The notes beneath the pieces were generated by a model that saw only the letters and a program-made list of their open reading frames with translations, was not told the origin of the DNA and did no database searches. 64,000 nt of DNA from Tunturibacter psychrotolerans (GTDB lineage: Bacteria; Acidobacteriota; Terriglobia; Terriglobales; Acidobacteriaceae): assembly GCF_040359615.1 (NCBI RefSeq), contig NZ_CP132942.1, forward strand, positions 5,394,001 to 5,458,000. The letters run 5' to 3'. The position numbers and the translations under genes were made by a program. Numbering within the stretch: the stretch's first letter is position 1; each line of letters opens with the position of its first letter. Positions 33,576 to 43,083 of this stretch are shown here, piece by piece.

Positions 33576-34400
33576 ATGCTGGAAGAGATTCGGAGACGGA
33601 TGTTGCGATTGAAGACAAGTGGTGCTTGGAGAGTGACCGGGGCGCGGGAGACGGGAAGACGCGCAATCTTTGGAGTGTTGACAACGGGTTTGTTAATGAC
33701 GGGCGCGACGATGAGCCGGGCACAGGCTACCTCGTCCTCTTCGACGGCGGTGCCGGCAACGCAAACGACGACAGTACCGATCTCGAACACGAAGATCGCG
33801 CTGGCGGCGCCGGTGACCTACGACAACAAGTATGAGTTTTATGTCGGACTCAACTTCATGAACTTCCAGGCGGGTCAGTCGCTGCCGAAGCGAATGAATA
33901 TGGGTGGCGCGGAGTTTCTTGCGACGTACTGGCTTCCCGGCGACCATTGGTTTACGAATCATGTGGGCATCGGCGCGCAGTATCGTGGCGAGGCGGGAAC
34001 GACGCCGGTGTTTGGGCAGGCGCAGGGACTTCCCTACAACCTGAGCCGTCCGCTGGTTTACATGAACATGGGAATGCTGGGTGCGCAGTACCGCGGACCG
34101 AAGAACCAATATGTCGCGGTCAACTACCACGCCTATGGCGGCGTATCGCACGGGACGTTTGACGATGACCTGAGGCCGGGACAACCGGGTCAGCCTACGT
34201 TCTCTCAGATCACGGGGCTCTATACGAACCGGACCAAGCCGATTGCGGCGCTGGGCGGCAGCATCGATATCAACCGGTCGAAGAACTGGGCAATTCGACT
34301 TTCGCCGGACCTGATCCTGGAACACTTCGGGACTGAGACGCGCGAGTTCTTTGCGATCTCGGGGGGTGTGGTTTATCGGTTGGGGAAGCAGAAGAACTAA
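33576..34400 (+). CDS. Probable outer-membrane beta-barrel protein, unknown function
   Basis: 274 residues. A long positively charged n-region (about 35 residues) precedes a signal-like hydrophobic segment, [20 protein letters not shown]. The mature part has alternating-hydrophobicity strands rich in Tyr and Gly: [70 protein letters not shown] and [14 protein letters not shown], consistent with an eight-stranded outer-membrane barrel. The start is taken at the ATG at 33576 (GGGAG upstream); a GTG at 33564 is in frame. A terminator shared with glgC follows. Confidence 0.65.
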   Translation: MLEEIRRRMLRLKTSGAWRVTGARETGRRAIFGVLTTGLLMTGATMSRAQATSSSSTAVPATQTTTVPISNTKIALAAPVTYDNKYEFYVGLNFMNFQAGQSLPKRMNMGGAEFLATYWLPGDHWFTNHVGIGAQYRGEAGTTPVFGQAQGLPYNLSRPLVYMNMGMLGAQYRGPKNQYVAVNYHAYGGVSHGTFDDDLRPGQPGQPTFSQITGLYTNRTKPIAALGGSIDINRSKNWAIRLSPDLILEHFGTETREFFAISGGVVYRLGKQKN

Positions 34401-34426
34401 CGTTTATCGTTGCGTCTGAAGAGAGA

Positions 34427-34461
34427 AGCGGGTCGCCTGATTGGCGGCCCGCTCTTCTTTT
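34427..34461. terminator. Terminator between convergent barrel gene and glgC
   Basis: AGCGGGTCGCC (34427-34437) pairs with GGCGGCCCGCT (34443-34453) with one wobble; CTTCTTTT follows on the + strand, and GAGAGA/TCTTC extends the helix. It serves the + strand barrel gene best and may also stop glgC transcripts. Confidence 0.75.
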
Positions 34462-34489
34462 GTGAGTCGATGTTGTGGAGTTCCCTGCT

Positions 34490-35752
34490 CTACCAGGTGT
34501 TGCCTTGCTGCAGGAATTCGGGGGAGACGGGATTTTCGTAGACGGAGTAGTCGCGGGTGACGATGGTTAGGCCGCTTTGTGAGACGAAGTAGTTTTTCTT
34601 GTCTTCGTTGGGGTCGTAGCCGATGACGGTGCCGTCGGGAATGTGAACGTCGCGATCGATGATGGCGTGGCGGATGCGGCAGTGGCGACCGATGTTGACG
34701 TGGGCGAAGATGATGCTGGAGTCGACATCGGCGTACGAGTTGACGCGAACGTCCTGAGAGACGACGGAGTTGCGAACGACGGACCCGGAGACGATGGTGC
34801 CGTTGGAGACGATGGAGTTGATGGCCATGCCGGTGCGTCCGGGTTCGCCGAAGACGAACTTGGCAGGCGGGTACTGGTAGGGGCGCGAGCGCATGGGCCA
34901 GGACTTGTCGTAGAGGTTGAAGGTGGGGGTGACGCCGGCGACGTCCATGTTGGCCTCGTAGTAGGCCTCGAGGGTACCGACGTCGCGCCAATAGAGAGCC
35001 TTCTGCCTGTTCTCGTCGACGAAGTTGTAGGCGTGCATTTTGACGCGGCCGAGGATGTTGGGCAGGATGTCGTGGCCGAAGTCATGCTTGGAGTTGGGGT
35101 CTTCGGCGTCTTTGATGAGCTCGGGGAGGAGGACGTCGGTGTTGAAGATGTAGATGCCCATGGAGACGTCGACCATGTCAGGGTTGAAGGGGGAGCGGAT
35201 TTTGGTCTCTTTGGGCTTTTCCTCGAAGCCGAGAACCTCTCCGTTGCTGGCGACTTCGACGACGCCGAAGGAGGGGACCTCGTGAGGGGCGATGGGGAGG
35301 GTGGCGAGGGTGACGTCGGCGCCGGAGTCGACGTGCTGCTGCATCATGAGGGCGTAGTTCATCTTGTAGATGTGGTCGCCGGAGAGGATGAGGACATATT
35401 TTGGCTGTTCGGAGCCGATGGAGTAGATGTTCTGGTAGACGGCGTCGGCGGTTCCCTGGTACCAGCTCTTGGAGACGCGCTGCATGGGCGGCAGGATCTC
35501 GATGAACTCGCCCAGTTCGTTGGCGACGACGGTACCCCAGCCTTCGCGGATGTGACGGTTGAGCGAGAGGGCCTTGTACTGGGTGAGGATGTAGACGTGG
35601 CGGAGGTCGGAGTTGATGCAGTTGGAGAGAGTGATGTCGATGATGCGGTACTGCCCGGCGAAGGGGACGGCCGGCTTTGCGCGATCGCGGGTGAGGGGAA
35701 AGAGCCGTTCGCCAGCGCCACCAGCGAGCAAAACACCAAGAGTATCTTTCAT
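34490..35752 (-). CDS. glgC: Glucose-1-phosphate adenylyltransferase
   Basis: 420 residues. It makes ADP-glucose from glucose-1-phosphate and ATP, the committed step of bacterial glycogen synthesis. The N-terminal nucleotidyltransferase starts LGVLLAGGAGERLFPLTRDR with AKPAVPFAGQYRIID; WYQGTADAVYQN and ILSGDHIYKMNY follow; VEVASNGEVLGFEEKP carries the Lys that binds the sugar phosphate. The C-terminal left-handed beta-helix (about 290-400) is the allosteric part, with hexapeptide-like repeats (NSIVSNGTIVSGSVVRNSVV). No other glycogen gene is adjacent, so it is probably a single-gene unit. Confidence 0.96.
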   Translation of the reverse strand: MKDTLGVLLAGGAGERLFPLTRDRAKPAVPFAGQYRIIDITLSNCINSDLRHVYILTQYKALSLNRHIREGWGTVVANELGEFIEILPPMQRVSKSWYQGTADAVYQNIYSIGSEQPKYVLILSGDHIYKMNYALMMQQHVDSGADVTLATLPIAPHEVPSFGVVEVASNGEVLGFEEKPKETKIRSPFNPDMVDVSMGIYIFNTDVLLPELIKDAEDPNSKHDFGHDILPNILGRVKMHAYNFVDENRQKALYWRDVGTLEAYYEANMDVAGVTPTFNLYDKSWPMRSRPYQYPPAKFVFGEPGRTGMAINSIVSNGTIVSGSVVRNSVVSQDVRVNSYADVDSSIIFAHVNIGRHCRIRHAIIDRDVHIPDGTVIGYDPNEDKKNYFVSQSGLTIVTRDYSVYENPVSPEFLQQGNTW

Positions 35753-35972
35753 AGTCTTTCGAGCTCCGACTTCTGCGTTGAGCGGCTGATCTTCATAGCA
35801 CGTCAGTCAGATGCACAAAGCGACTCGCGTGTTACAAGGAAACGCGAGTCTACCACGGTGAGATTGACTTTGGAATGTAGAGGGCAGAGCGGAGGGGACG
35901 AGGCCCGATTTATGTGGCCTGGACCTCGTCAAGTGAGAGGCTGCCTTCACTTCGGTGCTTAGACTACTTTGC

Positions 35973-36287
35973 TTAGACTTCGGTGCTGCCGGTTGAGTCG
36001 GTATTGTCGGTTGGTTCGTCTTCAGCGAGGCTGATGCGCAAGGACTTCAGAAAGTCTACGTCGTTTGAGGTGAATGGCCCCTCGATGCCTTCGTCTGCAG
36101 CATCGGTGACCTCATCGGCTTCTGCCTCAACCTCGTTGAGACCGATGGTGGCCTCAAGCATGAGGAGGACATCAAAACCCTGTTCGCGGATGTTTTTGAC
36201 GACGCCTGCTATATCCTCTGACTCCGAAACGGACTCGTGGATTGCTTCGCCAAGTTTCTGTATCAGGTTTTTGACCTTCTGATTCAA
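35973..36287 (-). CDS. Small acidic protein of unknown function
   Basis: 104 residues. The N-terminal half is helical and basic-to-neutral (QKVKNLIQKLGEAIHESVSE then SEDIAGVVKNIREQGFDVLL); the rest is strongly acidic, ending EDEPTDNTDSTGSTEV. No membrane segment and no recognised family. A TTG at 36287 with GGAGGT four bases upstream is the best start; a GTG at 36293 overlaps the ribosome-binding site. It lies 220 bases upstream of glgC on the same strand. Coding potential is supported by the good ribosome-binding site and the amphipathic pattern, but this remains a hypothetical protein. Confidence 0.6.
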   Translation of the reverse strand: MNQKVKNLIQKLGEAIHESVSESEDIAGVVKNIREQGFDVLLMLEATIGLNEVEAEADEVTDAADEGIEGPFTSNDVDFLKSLRISLAEDEPTDNTDSTGSTEV

Positions 36288-36457
36288 TGCCACCTCCAGG
36301 CTTCCCTATGGTTCGAACTACTCCACGCATCGGGTATTCCCAGCGAAGGTGACCGGCGGGAACGGCATTGCGGGTATGTCGGCGTCACTGGTTAAAGAAT
36401 ACGCCCATGGAAGCGGAGGCTGCAACGGGATTTCTTTGGTGAAAAAGGAGATGGAGT

Positions 36458-36610
36458 CTAAGTGGTTTCCACTACAGGGGGATGGTCATCCCAAAAATTG
36501 TCTGGTCGATGGGCGAGAAGCTCTACGGGCAGAATGTGGCGGCATCCGAAGACCAGAAAACCGGTGGTGGCGGCGCAGAGGTCGATGACTGTCCAAAGCG
36601 TGCTCTTCAT
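36458..36610 (-). CDS. 50-residue putative membrane protein
   Basis: ATG at 36610, TAG at 36458, 50 residues. The first half is a likely membrane helix (LWTVIDLCAATTGFLVFGC); the tail is polar with RPDNFWDDHPPVVETT. GGGGGAG lies eight bases before the ATG, one of the strongest ribosome-binding sites in the window, in a 440-base gap that otherwise has no gene. No family recognised. The composition of this stretch matches the neighbouring genes. Confidence rests mostly on the ribosome-binding site and the hydrophobic segment. Confidence 0.5.
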   Translation of the reverse strand: MKSTLWTVIDLCAATTGFLVFGCRHILPVELLAHRPDNFWDDHPPVVETT

Positions 36611-36740
36611 CGATTTGCTCCCCCTTTTTTGTTCTGATTCCGTGGCGCGGAAAAACGATGCGTCGGGGAATGGAAATGAGGAAGAAAGTTGGCGCTGACG
36701 TCGCTTTGGTGGATGCAGGGGGAACGGCTACACTCTGGGT

Positions 36741-37238
36741 ATGGATTCGGTTCGGTTTGGACGTGCGCTGGGGTTTGGAGCTCGTGCGGCGGCTAAGACG
36801 CTGGTGACCGCTGTGGATGCGGCGACGGCGCCGAACCCGTCTGGGGCACGCAAGGCTGCGGATGGACCCGGCACAGCGAGTATTGCTGCTGAGTCGACGG
36901 CGGCTCGGATGGGACAGAAGGCTGCGCAGACGACTCAGCAAGTGGTGCTGACGGGACAGGGGCTGAAGCGCGGCGGGAAGCGGTTTGGCGAGGCGGTGTG
37001 GGGACCGTTTGTGAAGCTGTCGGGGCAGCTGTGGCTGGAGCTGACCGGGGTTTTCTTTGGGATCTTCGCAGTGTCTGCGATGAGTAACGCGTGGAAGATG
37101 CGTGGACAGCTGCGGGAGACGGCGGGGAATCATGATGCTCATGTGCATCTGCTAGTGGCTGTGGCGATGGCGGTGGTGTTTGGGTATTTTTGCGTCAGCA
37201 GCTTCGTGAAGTCGAGTCGCAGAGGTAAGCGGAGCTAG
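36741..37238 (+). CDS. Small membrane protein of unknown function
   Basis: 165 residues. The first 80 residues are Ala/Thr-rich and soluble (FGRALGFGARAAAKTLVTAV, AAESTAARMGQKAAQTTQQV). Two hydrophobic helices follow (LWLELTGVFFGIFAVSAMS and LLVAVAMAVVFGYFCVSSFV) with a short loop containing HDAHVH. The C-terminus is basic (KSSRRGKRS). No family recognised and no clear Shine-Dalgarno sequence. It lies 46 bases upstream of the methylmalonyl-CoA mutase gene on the same strand and may be cotranscribed. Confidence 0.65.
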   Translation: MDSVRFGRALGFGARAAAKTLVTAVDAATAPNPSGARKAADGPGTASIAAESTAARMGQKAAQTTQQVVLTGQGLKRGGKRFGEAVWGPFVKLSGQLWLELTGVFFGIFAVSAMSNAWKMRGQLRETAGNHDAHVHLLVAVAMAVVFGYFCVSSFVKSSRRGKRS

Positions 37239-37284
37239 TTGCCGGCGCGCCGGTGAGGTGGGCTGACGGGTACACTTGTTCGGC

Positions 37285-38907
37285 ATGTCTGAAGACACTA
37301 AAAACAAATCGGGGAAACCTGAGACCAGTTCTGGAATTCCAGTGGAGCTCGTGTATCGGGCTGAGGATCTTGCGGGCTTCGACGGGGCCGCAACGGTAGG
37401 CGAGCCGGGGGAGTATCCGTTTACGAGGGGGATTCAGCCCACGATGTATCGCGGACGGCTGTGGACGATGCGCCAGTATGCGGGCATGGGCGACGCGGAG
37501 GAGTCGAATAAACGGTACAAGTTTTTGCTCGCGCACGGGACCAAGGGGCTGAGTGTGGCGTTCGATCTGCCGACACAGATTGGGTACGATTCGGACTCTC
37601 CGCTGGCGTTAGGTGAGGTGGGGAAGGTTGGGGTTGCAATTGATTCGATCGAAGATATGCAGCGGTTGTTCGATGGGATTGAGCTGGATACGATCTCGAC
37701 CTCGATGACGATCAACGCTACGGCTTCGATTCTGCTGGCGCTGTATGTTGCGGTGGCGAAGCGGACGGGCGCGAATGTCGCGAAGCTGAGTGGGACGATT
37801 CAAAACGACATTTTGAAGGAGTACATTGCGCGCGGGACTTATATCTTTCCAGTGACGCATGCGATGCGGTTGGTGACAGATATCTTTGCGTGGGCGGCGA
37901 AGGAGGTGCCAGAGTGGAATACGATCTCGATCTCGGGTTACCACATGCGCGAGGCTGGATGCACGGCTGTGCAGGAGGTGGCGTTTACGCTTGCCGATGG
38001 GATGACGTATGTGCAGGCGGCGATTGATGCGGGGTTGGATGTGGATTCGTTTGCGCCGCGGCTGAGTTTTTTCTTCAACTCGCATAACAACCTGCTGGAA
38101 GAGGTGGCGAAGTTTCGCGCGGCGCGGAGGATGTGGGCGCGGATTATGCGGGAACACTTTGGCGCGAAGAAGGAGCGCAGTTGGATGCTGCGGTTTCATA
38201 CGCAGACGGCGGGTTCGACACTGACGGCACAGCAGCCGGAGAACAATGTGGTGCGGACGACGCTGCAGGCTCTGGCTGCGGTGCTGGGAGGGACGCAGAG
38301 TCTGCATACGAACGGGTTCGATGAGGCACTGTCGCTCCCTACGGAAAATGCAGCGCGAATTGCATTGCGGACACAGCAGATTTTGGCGCATGAAAGTGGT
38401 GTGGCGCAGACGGTCGATCCGCTGGCGGGGTCATTTTATGTGGAGTCGCTGACCAATGAGATTGAGCGGCGAGCAGAGGAGTATCTGGCTACGATTGGCC
38501 GGTTCGATCTGGGCGGGAACTATGGGATGCTGCACGCGATTGAGCAGGGATATGTGCAGCGCGAGATACAGAATGCGGCGTATGGATATCAACGGGCGGT
38601 GGATGAGAAGGAGGCCGTCGTCGTCGGAGTGAACGAGTTTGCCAGTGAGCAGGAGGTTGCGGTGCCGATTCAGCGGATCGATGAGGCGCTCGAAGGACGG
38701 CAGGTGGAGAGGGTGCGGGCGATGCGTTTGCGGAGAGACAAAGGCGCACATGCGGAGGCGTTGCGGAGGGTGGAAGATGCTGCGCGGGATGGAGGCAATC
38801 TGATGCCGCAGATACTTCATGCAGTCGAGAGCTACGCGACGGTCGGTGAGACTGCGGATGTGATGCGGAAGGTGTTCGGGGAGTACCGGGAGACGGTCAC
38901 GGTGTAG
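37285..38907 (+). CDS. Methylmalonyl-CoA mutase large subunit, catalytic domain only
   Basis: 540 residues, a (beta/alpha)8 barrel of the B12-dependent acyl-CoA mutase family. It opens [20 protein letters not shown] and has [20 protein letters not shown], then [20 protein letters not shown]. The Tyr of TMY and the Arg of IAR occupy positions that favour methylmalonyl-CoA over isobutyryl-CoA, where Phe and Gln are found. The usual C-terminal B12-binding domain (D-x-H-x-x-G) is missing, so a separate small subunit must supply cobalamin; none is seen in the window, nor is a MeaB chaperone. It interconverts succinyl-CoA and methylmalonyl-CoA in propionate metabolism. ATG 37285 was chosen over a TTG at 37276; the ribosome-binding site is poor. 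Confidence 0.92.
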   Translation: MSEDTKNKSGKPETSSGIPVELVYRAEDLAGFDGAATVGEPGEYPFTRGIQPTMYRGRLWTMRQYAGMGDAEESNKRYKFLLAHGTKGLSVAFDLPTQIGYDSDSPLALGEVGKVGVAIDSIEDMQRLFDGIELDTISTSMTINATASILLALYVAVAKRTGANVAKLSGTIQNDILKEYIARGTYIFPVTHAMRLVTDIFAWAAKEVPEWNTISISGYHMREAGCTAVQEVAFTLADGMTYVQAAIDAGLDVDSFAPRLSFFFNSHNNLLEEVAKFRAARRMWARIMREHFGAKKERSWMLRFHTQTAGSTLTAQQPENNVVRTTLQALAAVLGGTQSLHTNGFDEALSLPTENAARIALRTQQILAHESGVAQTVDPLAGSFYVESLTNEIERRAEEYLATIGRFDLGGNYGMLHAIEQGYVQREIQNAAYGYQRAVDEKEAVVVGVNEFASEQEVAVPIQRIDEALEGRQVERVRAMRLRRDKGAHAEALRRVEDAARDGGNLMPQILHAVESYATVGETADVMRKVFGEYRETVTV

Positions 38908-39011
38908 TGTGCACTGCGGCGGCGAAACATTTGTGATTTGTTGAACGTCTGATTGGTTGCGCGGACGGAGGCTGGTTCGCGATGACTTCCGTCTTGCATT
39001 TGGAGGATACG

Positions 39012-39557
39012 ATGATCCGAATTCGATCGATTACAGGTTTCTGTCCTGTCGCGTTTCTGTCTTGTGTCTTGTTTGCGGGGTTTGCGTCAGGACAGCAGCC
39101 TCTAATTCCTCAAACGGCGCCGGTACCGCCGGTGTTGCTGATGAGCGCGAAGAAGATCTTTCTTTCAAACGCAGGTGCGGACAGCGGGCTATTCCCTCAC
39201 CCGTTCAGCGGCGATCCGGATCGGGCTTTCAACCAGTTTTATGCTGATGTCTTGAGTTGGGGACGGTATCAGTTAGTGGCTACTCCGGCGGAGGCGGATC
39301 TTGTCTTTGAGTTGCAGCTTTCTGCTCCAAGTGGGCCTTCGAATGCGGATAAATCGAAGGGGGCCTCTGATCCGCTTCCGATGTTTCGATTGGTGATTTA
39401 TGACAGGCCGACGCACTATGTTCTGTGGGCGCTGACAGAGTCGATTGCACCAGCGGAGAAGCAGAAGACGCACGACCACAACTTCGACGAAGCGCTAGCG
39501 ACCATTGTGCTGGATGCGGGACGATTAACTAAGTCGCTGCCTAGCGGGATGCAGTAA
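39012..39557 (+). CDS. Exported protein of unknown function
   Basis: 181 residues. The signal peptide (VAFLSCVLFAGFASG, cleavage before QQPLIP) is followed by a soluble domain with SAKKIFLSNAGADSGLFPHP, FNQFYADVLSWGRYQLVATP, EADLVFELQL, FRLVIYDRPTHYVLWALTES. The pattern of a basic Tyr-rich strand followed by EADLVFEL and a VLWALTE segment recurs in uncharacterised exported acidobacterial proteins. The ATG at 39012 has GGAGG just upstream, which is decisive for the start. It lies about 100 bases after the mutase gene, separate from the gcv operon. Confidence 0.7.
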   Translation: MIRIRSITGFCPVAFLSCVLFAGFASGQQPLIPQTAPVPPVLLMSAKKIFLSNAGADSGLFPHPFSGDPDRAFNQFYADVLSWGRYQLVATPAEADLVFELQLSAPSGPSNADKSKGASDPLPMFRLVIYDRPTHYVLWALTESIAPAEKQKTHDHNFDEALATIVLDAGRLTKSLPSGMQ

Positions 39558-39809
39558 GGGATAGGGCGGTAAACGCCTAGGCAAAGTTTCACGGGATCAT
39601 ATCGACTTCATTCGTCCGCAAGAAGCGGGGACCGAGGAGACAGCTCCCGACGCGAGCTATGCCGTGTTGACGCAACAGGTTGAGATTTTCAAGACGATGA
39701 GTGTAAGGTGGTTCGCCGCGGGAGGCGAGTCCGCGAGTGGTTGGATGGGGCCGCTGGATGCTATCGTTTTAGGGCAGGACTCAGACAAGCAATAGAAGGA
39801 AGTACCGCT

Positions 39810-40946
39810 ATGACAGAGACAATGGCCCCACTTCGCAAGACAGCATTGAACGCGGTACACCGGGCGGCTAAGTCCAAGATGGTTGATTTCGGCGGATGGG
39901 ATATGCCGGTGGATTGCTGCGGGCTGATTGCGGAACACATGGCGGTGCGGACTGCGGTAGGTGTGTTCGACGTGTCGCATATGGGCGATATTCAGCTGCG
40001 CGGGCCCGGATCGCTGGCGGCGGTGCAGCATCTCTGTATGAACGATGCTTCGAAGCTTGCTGTGGGGCAGGCGCACTACTCAGCGATGCTCTATCCGAAT
40101 GGGACATTTGTCGATGATGTGGTGGTGCATAAGCTTTCGGATAATGACTATCTGATAGTGATCAACGCGGGGACGCGCGAGAAGGATGTGCAGTGGGTGC
40201 GGAGGACGATTGGGCATATGCCGGGTGTGCATGTGAACGACTTCAGCGACTACTACACGCAGCTTGCGATTCAGGGACCGCGAGCTGCGGAGACTTTGCA
40301 GAAGCTGACTTCGACGGACCTGAGCTCGATCAAAAACTATTGGTTTACGTGGGGACAGGTGTGCGGGCTGTACAACGTGATGATTGCTCGCACGGGGTAT
40401 ACCGGTGAGGATGGATTTGAGATTTATATTCCATCGGATGAGCCGACGAGCGCGCGAGTGTGGGGCGAGGTGCTGGAGGCGGGAGCGGAGTTTGGGATTC
40501 TGGCGTGTGGGCTGGGCGCGCGGAATACGCTGCGGCTTGAGGCTGGAATGGCGCTGTATGGGCATGAGATCTCGGACACGATCAATGTGCTGGAGGCTGG
40601 GCTGGGGCGGTATGCGAAGCTCGACAAGCCGGAGTTTGTTGGGCGCGACGCCCTGTTGGAGGTTCAGGCCGCGGGTGGGCCGGGGCGCAAACTGGTGGGG
40701 CTGGAGATGATCGAACGCGGGATTGGCCGCGATGGTTACGCAGTATTTTCGATTGAAGGAAAGCGGCTCGGCGATATTACCAGTGGGTCGCCTTCTCCGT
40801 TTTTGAAGAAGAACATTGCGATGGCTTATGTGCCTGTGGAGTACACGGCGCTCGATACAGAGGTTGCGGTGGAGATTCGCGGCCAGATGGTGAAGGCAAA
40901 GGTTGTACCACTTCCCTTCTATAAGCGGCCGAAGAAAACTGCCTGA
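39810..40946 (+). CDS. gcvT: Glycine cleavage system aminomethyltransferase (T protein)
   Basis: 378 residues, tetrahydrofolate-dependent. It takes the aminomethyl group from lipoylated GcvH, releasing ammonia and making 5,10-methylene-THF. Signatures: MVDFGGWDMPVDC, GVFDVSHMGDIQLRGP, ARTGYTGEDGFEIY, GLGARNTLRLEAGMALYGHE and the C-terminal DITSGSPSPFLKKNIAMAYV. The ATG at 39810 has GGAAG upstream. It is first of an apparent operon gcvT-gcvH-gcvPA-(unknown)-gcvPB-(unknown), with gcvH 55 bases downstream. No glycine-riboswitch core was found in the 250 bases upstream. Confidence 0.96.
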   Translation: MTETMAPLRKTALNAVHRAAKSKMVDFGGWDMPVDCCGLIAEHMAVRTAVGVFDVSHMGDIQLRGPGSLAAVQHLCMNDASKLAVGQAHYSAMLYPNGTFVDDVVVHKLSDNDYLIVINAGTREKDVQWVRRTIGHMPGVHVNDFSDYYTQLAIQGPRAAETLQKLTSTDLSSIKNYWFTWGQVCGLYNVMIARTGYTGEDGFEIYIPSDEPTSARVWGEVLEAGAEFGILACGLGARNTLRLEAGMALYGHEISDTINVLEAGLGRYAKLDKPEFVGRDALLEVQAAGGPGRKLVGLEMIERGIGRDGYAVFSIEGKRLGDITSGSPSPFLKKNIAMAYVPVEYTALDTEVAVEIRGQMVKAKVVPLPFYKRPKKTA

Positions 40947-41001
40947 CCGCAGCATCTACAATTGAGTTACCAACCTATCTTTGGATTTCGGAGAACGACG
41001 A

Positions 41002-41391
41002 ATGGCTTACCCTGCGGACTATCGCTATACGAAGGAACACGAGTGGATCAAGGTCGATGGCAACATTGGCACAATTGGGATCACGGACTACGCGCAGAAC
41101 TCGCTGGGCGATATTGTGTTTGTCGAACTGCCTAAGGTGGGCGATTCGGTTGAGGCGACAAAGAGCTTCGGTTCGGTGGAGTCGGTGAAGGCGGTGTCGG
41201 ATCTTTTTGCTCCTGTTTCGGGCAAGGTGACGGCGATCAATGAAGAGTTGAAGGACGCTCCGGAGAAGATTAATGCGGACGCGAATACGACCTGGCTGCT
41301 GAAGGTTGAACTTGTAGATGCGAAGCAGGTGGATGGTCTTTTGACCGCAGCCGATTACGAGAAATTTACCAGCGAAGAGACCGGACACTAA
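41002..41391 (+). CDS. gcvH: Glycine cleavage system H protein
   Basis: 129 residues, the lipoyl carrier of the glycine cleavage system. The N-terminus [20 protein letters not shown] and the lipoylation site [19 protein letters not shown] (modified Lys in SVK) are typical. It shuttles the aminomethyl group between GcvP and GcvT. The ATG at 41002 has GGAG upstream; a TTG at 40981 is less likely. Its stop codon shares one base with the gcvPA start, so translation is coupled. Confidence 0.97.
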   Translation: MAYPADYRYTKEHEWIKVDGNIGTIGITDYAQNSLGDIVFVELPKVGDSVEATKSFGSVESVKAVSDLFAPVSGKVTAINEELKDAPEKINADANTTWLLKVELVDAKQVDGLLTAADYEKFTSEETGH

Positions 41392-42734
41392 TGCGCTATT
41401 TGCCGAAGTCCCCCGTGGATCGCGAGGAGATGCTTGCCGAGATTGGCGTGGCGTCGATCGACGATCTGTTTTCTACGATTCCAGCGGAGTTTCAACTGAA
41501 GCGTGATCTGAAGATTCCACGGCAGCATGGGGAATCGGAGATTCTGGATCGCTTTCGTGAGTTTGCGGAGAATAATGCGGTTGGTTATTCGAGCTTTTTG
41601 GGCGCGGGAGTGTATCGGCACTATCGGCCGGTGATTATTGATTCGCTGGTGCAGCGTGGTGAGTTTTTGACCAGCTACACGCCGTATCAGCCGGAGATCT
41701 CGCAGGGTACGCTGCAGGCGATGTTTGAGTTCCAGACGATGATCTGCGAGCTGACGGGGATGGAGATTGCGAACGCGTCGATGTACGACGGTTCGACCGG
41801 GGCGGCTGAGGCGATCATGATGGCGGTGCGCGTGACGGGTCGCGATGGTGCGGTGATTGCGCGTACGGTGCATCCGGAGTATCGCGAGGTGATTGCGACA
41901 TATGCGCAGCACCAGGAGATTCCGACGGTTGAGGTTGGGTATTCGGCGAATGGGCGTGTGGATCTGGCTGCGCTCGATACAGCGATCACGAAGGATACGG
42001 CCTGTGTGTTGATTCAGTCGCCAAACTTCTTTGGGACGGTCGAGGATGTTGCCGCGATTGCTGATATCGCTCATGCGAAGGGTGCGCTGCTGATCGTTTC
42101 GATCGCGGAGGCCGTTTCGCTGGGGATTGTACGGCCTCCGGCTGAGGCAGATATTGTTTCGCTTGAGGCGCAGTCGTATGGCGTGGCAGTTGGATACGGT
42201 GGTCCTTACTGCGGCGTGATTGCGTGCAAGGAGAAGTTCTTGCGGCAGATGCCGGGAAGGCTGATCGGCGAGACGAAGGATAAGGACGGCAAGCGTGGAT
42301 TTGTGCTGACGCTGTCTACTCGCGAGCAGCATATTCGGCGGGAGAAGGCGACTTCGAATATCTGCACGAATCAGGCGCTTGTAGCGATGATGACCACGAT
42401 CTTCCTGAGTGTGTATGGCAAGCAGGGGATGAAGGAGCTGTCGGAGCAGAATCTGGCGAAGGCGGCTTATTTGAAGAGTGTGCTAGGTGCTTCTGCTGGC
42501 GCTAAGGTTTTGTTTGATGGCGCGCCGCGGTTTCATGAGTTTGTGCTGCACCTACCGAAGAGTGCGGAGGAGACGAATGCTGCGCTGCTTGGACACAAGA
42601 TTATCGGCGGTCTGCCGCTGGCGAAGTGGTATCCGGAGCTTGGGCCTAACGCGAGTTTGTGGTGCGCGACTGAGTTGACGACGCGGAAGCAAATGGATGC
42701 TGCCGCTGCGGCACTTGCGGGCAAGAAGGCTTAG
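41391..42734 (+). CDS. gcvPA: Glycine dehydrogenase (decarboxylating) subunit 1
   Basis: 447 residues, the N-terminal half of glycine decarboxylase as a separate subunit. It starts [20 protein letters not shown] with [40 protein letters not shown] and [19 protein letters not shown]. It lacks the PLP lysine, which is in gcvPB; the two subunits form the active heterotetramer that decarboxylates glycine. It overlaps gcvH by one base. Three bases after its stop codon comes an unknown gene (42737-43081), so the two P-protein genes are not directly adjacent. Confidence 0.96.
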   Translation: MRYLPKSPVDREEMLAEIGVASIDDLFSTIPAEFQLKRDLKIPRQHGESEILDRFREFAENNAVGYSSFLGAGVYRHYRPVIIDSLVQRGEFLTSYTPYQPEISQGTLQAMFEFQTMICELTGMEIANASMYDGSTGAAEAIMMAVRVTGRDGAVIARTVHPEYREVIATYAQHQEIPTVEVGYSANGRVDLAALDTAITKDTACVLIQSPNFFGTVEDVAAIADIAHAKGALLIVSIAEAVSLGIVRPPAEADIVSLEAQSYGVAVGYGGPYCGVIACKEKFLRQMPGRLIGETKDKDGKRGFVLTLSTREQHIRREKATSNICTNQALVAMMTTIFLSVYGKQGMKELSEQNLAKAAYLKSVLGASAGAKVLFDGAPRFHEFVLHLPKSAEETNAALLGHKIIGGLPLAKWYPELGPNASLWCATELTTRKQMDAAAAALAGKKA

Positions 42735-42736
42735 CG

Positions 42737-43081
42737 ATGGATGTTTCGGTGATTGTTGGCGAAGAGTTGAAGGCGGTTGAGTTTGTGGAAGATTTTCTGC
42801 AGCTTCGATTCGAGGCTCCTCTGCTGACGTTTTATGCGTGGCCGCATGTTTTGTTTCCGGAGTTTTCGGTGGCTTATGGCGAGCCGGAGTATCGGAATGC
42901 ATTGTGCGCGCAGATCAATGACAAGGTTGTGCAGGCTTCGCTCGAAGAGGGCGATGCGCTGACGATCGAGTTTGAGAATGGCACGGTGTTTGGGCTTTCT
43001 TTGCGGGAAGAAGATTTGGATGGACCGGAGTCGGGGAGCTACTCGGAGACCGGAAGCGCAGCGGATGCGCAGGAGTTTTAA
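42737..43081 (+). CDS. Unknown protein between gcvPA and gcvPB
   Basis: 114 residues, soluble, mixed alpha/beta, acidic C-terminus. Segments: VKAVEFV-like start (EELKAVEFVEDFLQLRFEAP), then LLTFYAWPHVLFPEF, YRNALCAQINDKVVQASLEE and GDALTIEFENGTVFGLSLRE with EDLDGPES. The last part resembles a widespread uncharacterised pattern (L-x-F-x-x-G-x-x-L-x-V-S-L-R-x-E-D-x-x-G-P-E). Gaps to gcvPA and gcvPB are two bases each, so it is certainly in the operon. No enzymatic motif is visible. A structural or assembly role with the P protein is possible but untested. Confidence 0.75.
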   Translation: MDVSVIVGEELKAVEFVEDFLQLRFEAPLLTFYAWPHVLFPEFSVAYGEPEYRNALCAQINDKVVQASLEEGDALTIEFENGTVFGLSLREEDLDGPESGSYSETGSAADAQEF

Positions 43082-43083
43082 CT

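Noticed and set aside
34643..35962. Long + strand open frame (439 codons) opposite glgC
   Set aside because: Its product is a low-complexity Val/Asp/Gly/Glu string mirroring the G+C-rich codons of glgC; glgC matches its family throughout.
39558..39809. Glycine riboswitch upstream of gcvT
   Set aside because: A GCCTAGGCAAAG word looked suggestive, but the paired aptamer cores and their stems are missing.
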